Part shown: in pieces, positions 48,401-50,359 of the stretch | Numbering within the stretch: the first letter of the stretch is position 1 | Layout: every line of letters begins with the position of its first letter | Origin: Chrysochromulina tobinii | Lineage: Eukaryota > Haptophyta > Prymnesiales > Chrysochromulinaceae | Assembly: GCA_001275005.1 (NCBI GenBank) | Contig: JWZX01003212.1 | Coordinates: 1-50,359 of the forward strand | Reading direction: 5' to 3' | DNA: 50,359 nucleotides | Notes under the pieces: generated by a model | What the model was told of the DNA's origin: nothing | Database searches by the model: none | Seen by the model: only the letters and a program-made list of their open reading frames with translations | Program-made: the position numbers and the translations under genes

Positions 48401-50359
48401 CTTGCTCATCACGGCCTTGATCTCGTCGGCCGAGGCGTCGAGATCGAGCTGCTTGAACGCCTCCCGAATCTCGCGCTCGTCGAGCAGGCCCGAGCGGTCG
48501 CGGTCGTACCGTTCAAACGCGTCGCGCACGCCAGACGAGACCACGCCCTCCACGGCCTCGAGCGCGGCGAGCGCCGCGTTGGGCGGTGGGCGGAAGATGC
48601 CCTGGCGCACCGCACGCAGCGCCGCCGACTTGGGGCCCAGCCGGTACGTGGCCGACCACTCGACGGCGATTGGCAGCGGCCCGCCGCCGTCGGCGCCCTC
48701 GGCCATCCGCACAGCGTGGGAGGCTTCGCTCATCTCGGCGGTGTCCTTGAGCTCGGCCAATCTTGTGCCCACCGAAATCGTGCGTACGCTCGGGTCGGCC
48801 GCAAGGGTCGACGCGGACAGGCGCACCGTGTGCACGGTCACCTCGATCCCCTTGGGCCGCCGGTGCGCCTTGGCGATCGCCTGCGGGGAATTCTCACGCA
48901 CCATCCGCCCCTTTTGAACGGCCTGGAGCTTCAGCGCAGCCGCCTCTCTCTTACGAGCTTCGAGCGGCGCGGCGCCGAGCGCTGTGGGCGCCGCAACGGC
49001 GCCCTTGCCCGCACCGCCGCCGGCCGCACTGGCCGCGCCGCTCTTGGGCTTGTTGTCACTCGAGCTCTTGGTGAACCTGGCCCGCATCTTGGCGATGTCG
49101 CCCACATCAAACGACTTGAGCAGCTCGTACAGCTTCTTGTGCGGCAGCGCAGTCTTCAGTGCGGGCTTCGGCTCCGCGTACAGGCGCGAGAGGCGCAGGA
49201 GCAGCTCGTCAAACTCCTTGCGCGTCACGCCCTCGTAGGTCGCGGGGGGCTCCCGGCTCGCAGCGTCGGGCGGCGGCGGATTTGCCGCGCGCAGCTGCTT
49301 GATCGCGGCGCGCACGTTGGTCTCGCCGAGCGAGCCGGGCACCAGGTTGAAGTCCTTGAGCATCTGCACGCACGTCTCGGGGTCGAGCCGGATCGACTTG
49401 CCCTGCAGCCGCGCGTATTGCTCGAAGAGCTCCGAGAGGGCCACCTTGAAATTCGTCAGCGCGTTGAGCACCTCCTGCGACTTCATCTGCTGGGAAATCT
49501 CCTGCGGCTTTACGGCGTCCGTCACCTTCCCCGTGGCCGCCGCCGCCGCCGCCGCCGCCGTCGCCGCCGTCGCCGACGGGCGCACACCCAGGCGCGCCTC
49601 CTCCTTTGCACGCTGCTGCTCGGCCTGCAGCTCGAGCACCATCGCGTTGAACTCGTTGATGTCGAGGTCCTTGTTGGTCGTGGCGGAGTCGTACCGCTCG
49701 AGGATAGCGATCGCCTCGGCAGTCGTGTAGTCCATCCCGAGATGCTTGAGCGCCGCCTTGAGCTCGGTCTTGTCCAGCGTGCCCGAGTTGTCCTTGTCAA
49801 ACGTCGCGAACGTCGTGCTCACCGTCTGGGAGACGCCCTGCGCCGGCGCCGGCTCCTGCACCTTCGGCTGGGCGCGCGCGACCGTGGCTGTCGCCGGTCG
49901 AGCGGCGGCGGCCGTCGCGGTCGCGGGCCGCGCCGCCGTCGCCGCGGCCGTCGCCGTGGGAGAACCATAGCTCACCGCCTTGCTCGTCGCCGCCACCGGC
50001 CGCGCCGCCGCCGCCGTGGACGTGGGAGAGGCTGACGTGGGAGAGGCTGTACGCACAGGTGAGGCCGTCGTCGGGCGCGCGGCAGCGGCCGTTGCGGGTC
50101 GTGCCGCCGTGCTAGTAGGCGATACGGATCCCGGCCGAGCCGCCGTCGCGGTGGTCGTAGCGGTGACCGGGCGCGCGGCGGTGGCCGCCGTCGTAGCGGT
50201 GGCGACCGCCGGCCGTGCGGCCGAAGCAGGCGAAGCACTTGCTGTCGCTGGCCGCGCCGCCGTCGCCGCCGTCGCCGTCGCTGTTGCGGGGCGTGCCGCC
50301 GTGGCAGTGGTGGCGGCGGCCGTCGCCGGCGCGGGTCGCGCCGCGGCAGCCGTCGCGGT
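45497..50359 (-). CDS. Large multi-EF-hand protein with Ala-Arg-Pro-Ala-Thr repeats (N-terminus beyond window)
   Basis: The frame is open from the right edge. Exon at 50359-47895, intron, then 47766-45497. The N-terminal part is ATAARPATA-type repeats (to ~49880). Then come EF-hand loops DKDNSGTLDKTE and DSATTNKDLDIN, a helical region, an IQ-like helix (ALKLQAVQKGRMVREN), a C2-like stretch, EF-hands DRDRSGLLDERE, SDAADGKIDIGQ, DANGDGALTQAE and NSNNDGKLSLAE, and after the intron YLGQFDNPP and a beta-rich unit (PYSFWVDAHGRLEITEITLP). Five more EF-like loops follow (DRDGSGYLSMKE, DADGDGALRLGE, DQKRNGFLTSRE, DRDTDGRLDLAE, a degenerate DTRGVGTIPVAD), then a Pro/Gly/Tyr-rich tail. One base must be dropped near 47005 (ggcggcggcgggg run) to pass from LSGATAGGGG to RFEPRDLSLSGG. 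It is likely a calcium-responsive scaffold, possibly ciliary. Confidence 0.75.
47767..47894 (-). mobile_element. Introner-like intron, family A copy 3
   Basis: A 128-nt intron starting GTAACTCTTCG; the next exon starts GTACCTCGG (about 7 of 8 bases duplicated, counting the preceding G). The body is a near-perfect array of CCTCTGATGG/CCTCTGAGGG units, ending TCTCTGATTGCCTCCCTCAT plus TAG. The unspliced frame stops at TAA two bases into the intron. Splicing gives EFEKLYR-YLGQFDNPPARR in phase 2. Confidence 0.9.
50080..50359 (-). repeat. Degenerate Ala-Arg-Pro-Ala-Thr repeat array
   Basis: The last 280 bases encode imperfect repeats of A-T-A-A-R-P-(A/V)-T on the minus strand, continuing past the edge. 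Units are of uneven length but keep the frame. Confidence 0.8.

Noticed and set aside
47954-50035. 693-codon + strand frame rich in Arg/Leu
   Set aside because: It is antisense to the EF-hand coding frame, with no domain and GC-driven lack of stops.

Overview
The window looks like nuclear DNA of a GC-rich unicellular alga. A haptophyte is the best guess. The case rests on very high GC, long nearly intron-free genes, secreted proteins with Pro-Pro-Ser hinges, a Cys/Asp-rich 'DCDDGGPGAEY'-type extracellular module that I associate with haptophyte proteins, ciliary-type EF-hand proteins and a eukaryotic AGC kinase. Nothing points to a prokaryote or to an intact virus. Organism assignment is an inference.

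Layout. 1-3726 (-): secreted RCC1-like/LamG protein running off the left edge. 4048-6171 (+): unrecognised Gly-Lys-repeat protein. 7135-11786 (+): two-membrane-span, Pro-rich, repeat-laden protein with a UVR-like helix. 11787-13148: non-coding, with a possible structured RNA. 13149-16538 (-): GPI phosphoethanolamine-transferase-like membrane protein. 16914-18524 (-): APC amino-acid/polyamine transporter. 18808-24545 (+): a TPR-GT4-TPR-GT41 (OGT) double glycosyltransferase. 25546-29701 (-): three unrecognised ORFs. 30389-31282 (-): PAN plus FkbM methyltransferase fragment. 31969-33246 (-): EF-hand protein. 33544-34684 (+): Ala-rich coiled coil. 35037-36809 (+): Myb/SANT regulator. 37063-40288 (-): calpain-like protein. 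40650-42658 (-): PcfJ-like protein. 43009-43520 (-): small coiled-coil protein. 43761-44951 (+): AGC kinase. 45497-50359 (-): multi-EF-hand protein running off the right edge.

The most interesting signal is in the introns. Five introns fall into two sequence families, found in unrelated genes on both strands but always sense to the host gene. Family A (23872-24161, 41301-41425, 47767-47894) is built of short CTCTGATGG/CTCAGATGG-type tandem units and ends in a shared GATTGC(C/G)TCCCTCA...AG. Family B (11508-11579, 37874-38029) ends in a shared GCATGCA(A/C)GTGCTCACCACG block and CCCCACAG. At each junction the first bases of the intron duplicate the first bases of the downstream exon (about 8 nt up to about 28 nt), so the 5' splice site lies in a target-site-like duplication. 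This is what introner (intron-generating mobile element) insertion predicts. Removing each intron joins the reading frames.

Several genes (7135-11786, 33544-34684, 37063-40288, 45497-50359) need one extra single-base frame correction, mostly in G/C runs. These look like sequencing indels, though recent lesions cannot be excluded. I see no operon-like logic. Calcium-responsive proteins (three EF-hand or calpain genes) and surface or secretory glycoprotein functions recur, but a shared pathway is not demonstrated.
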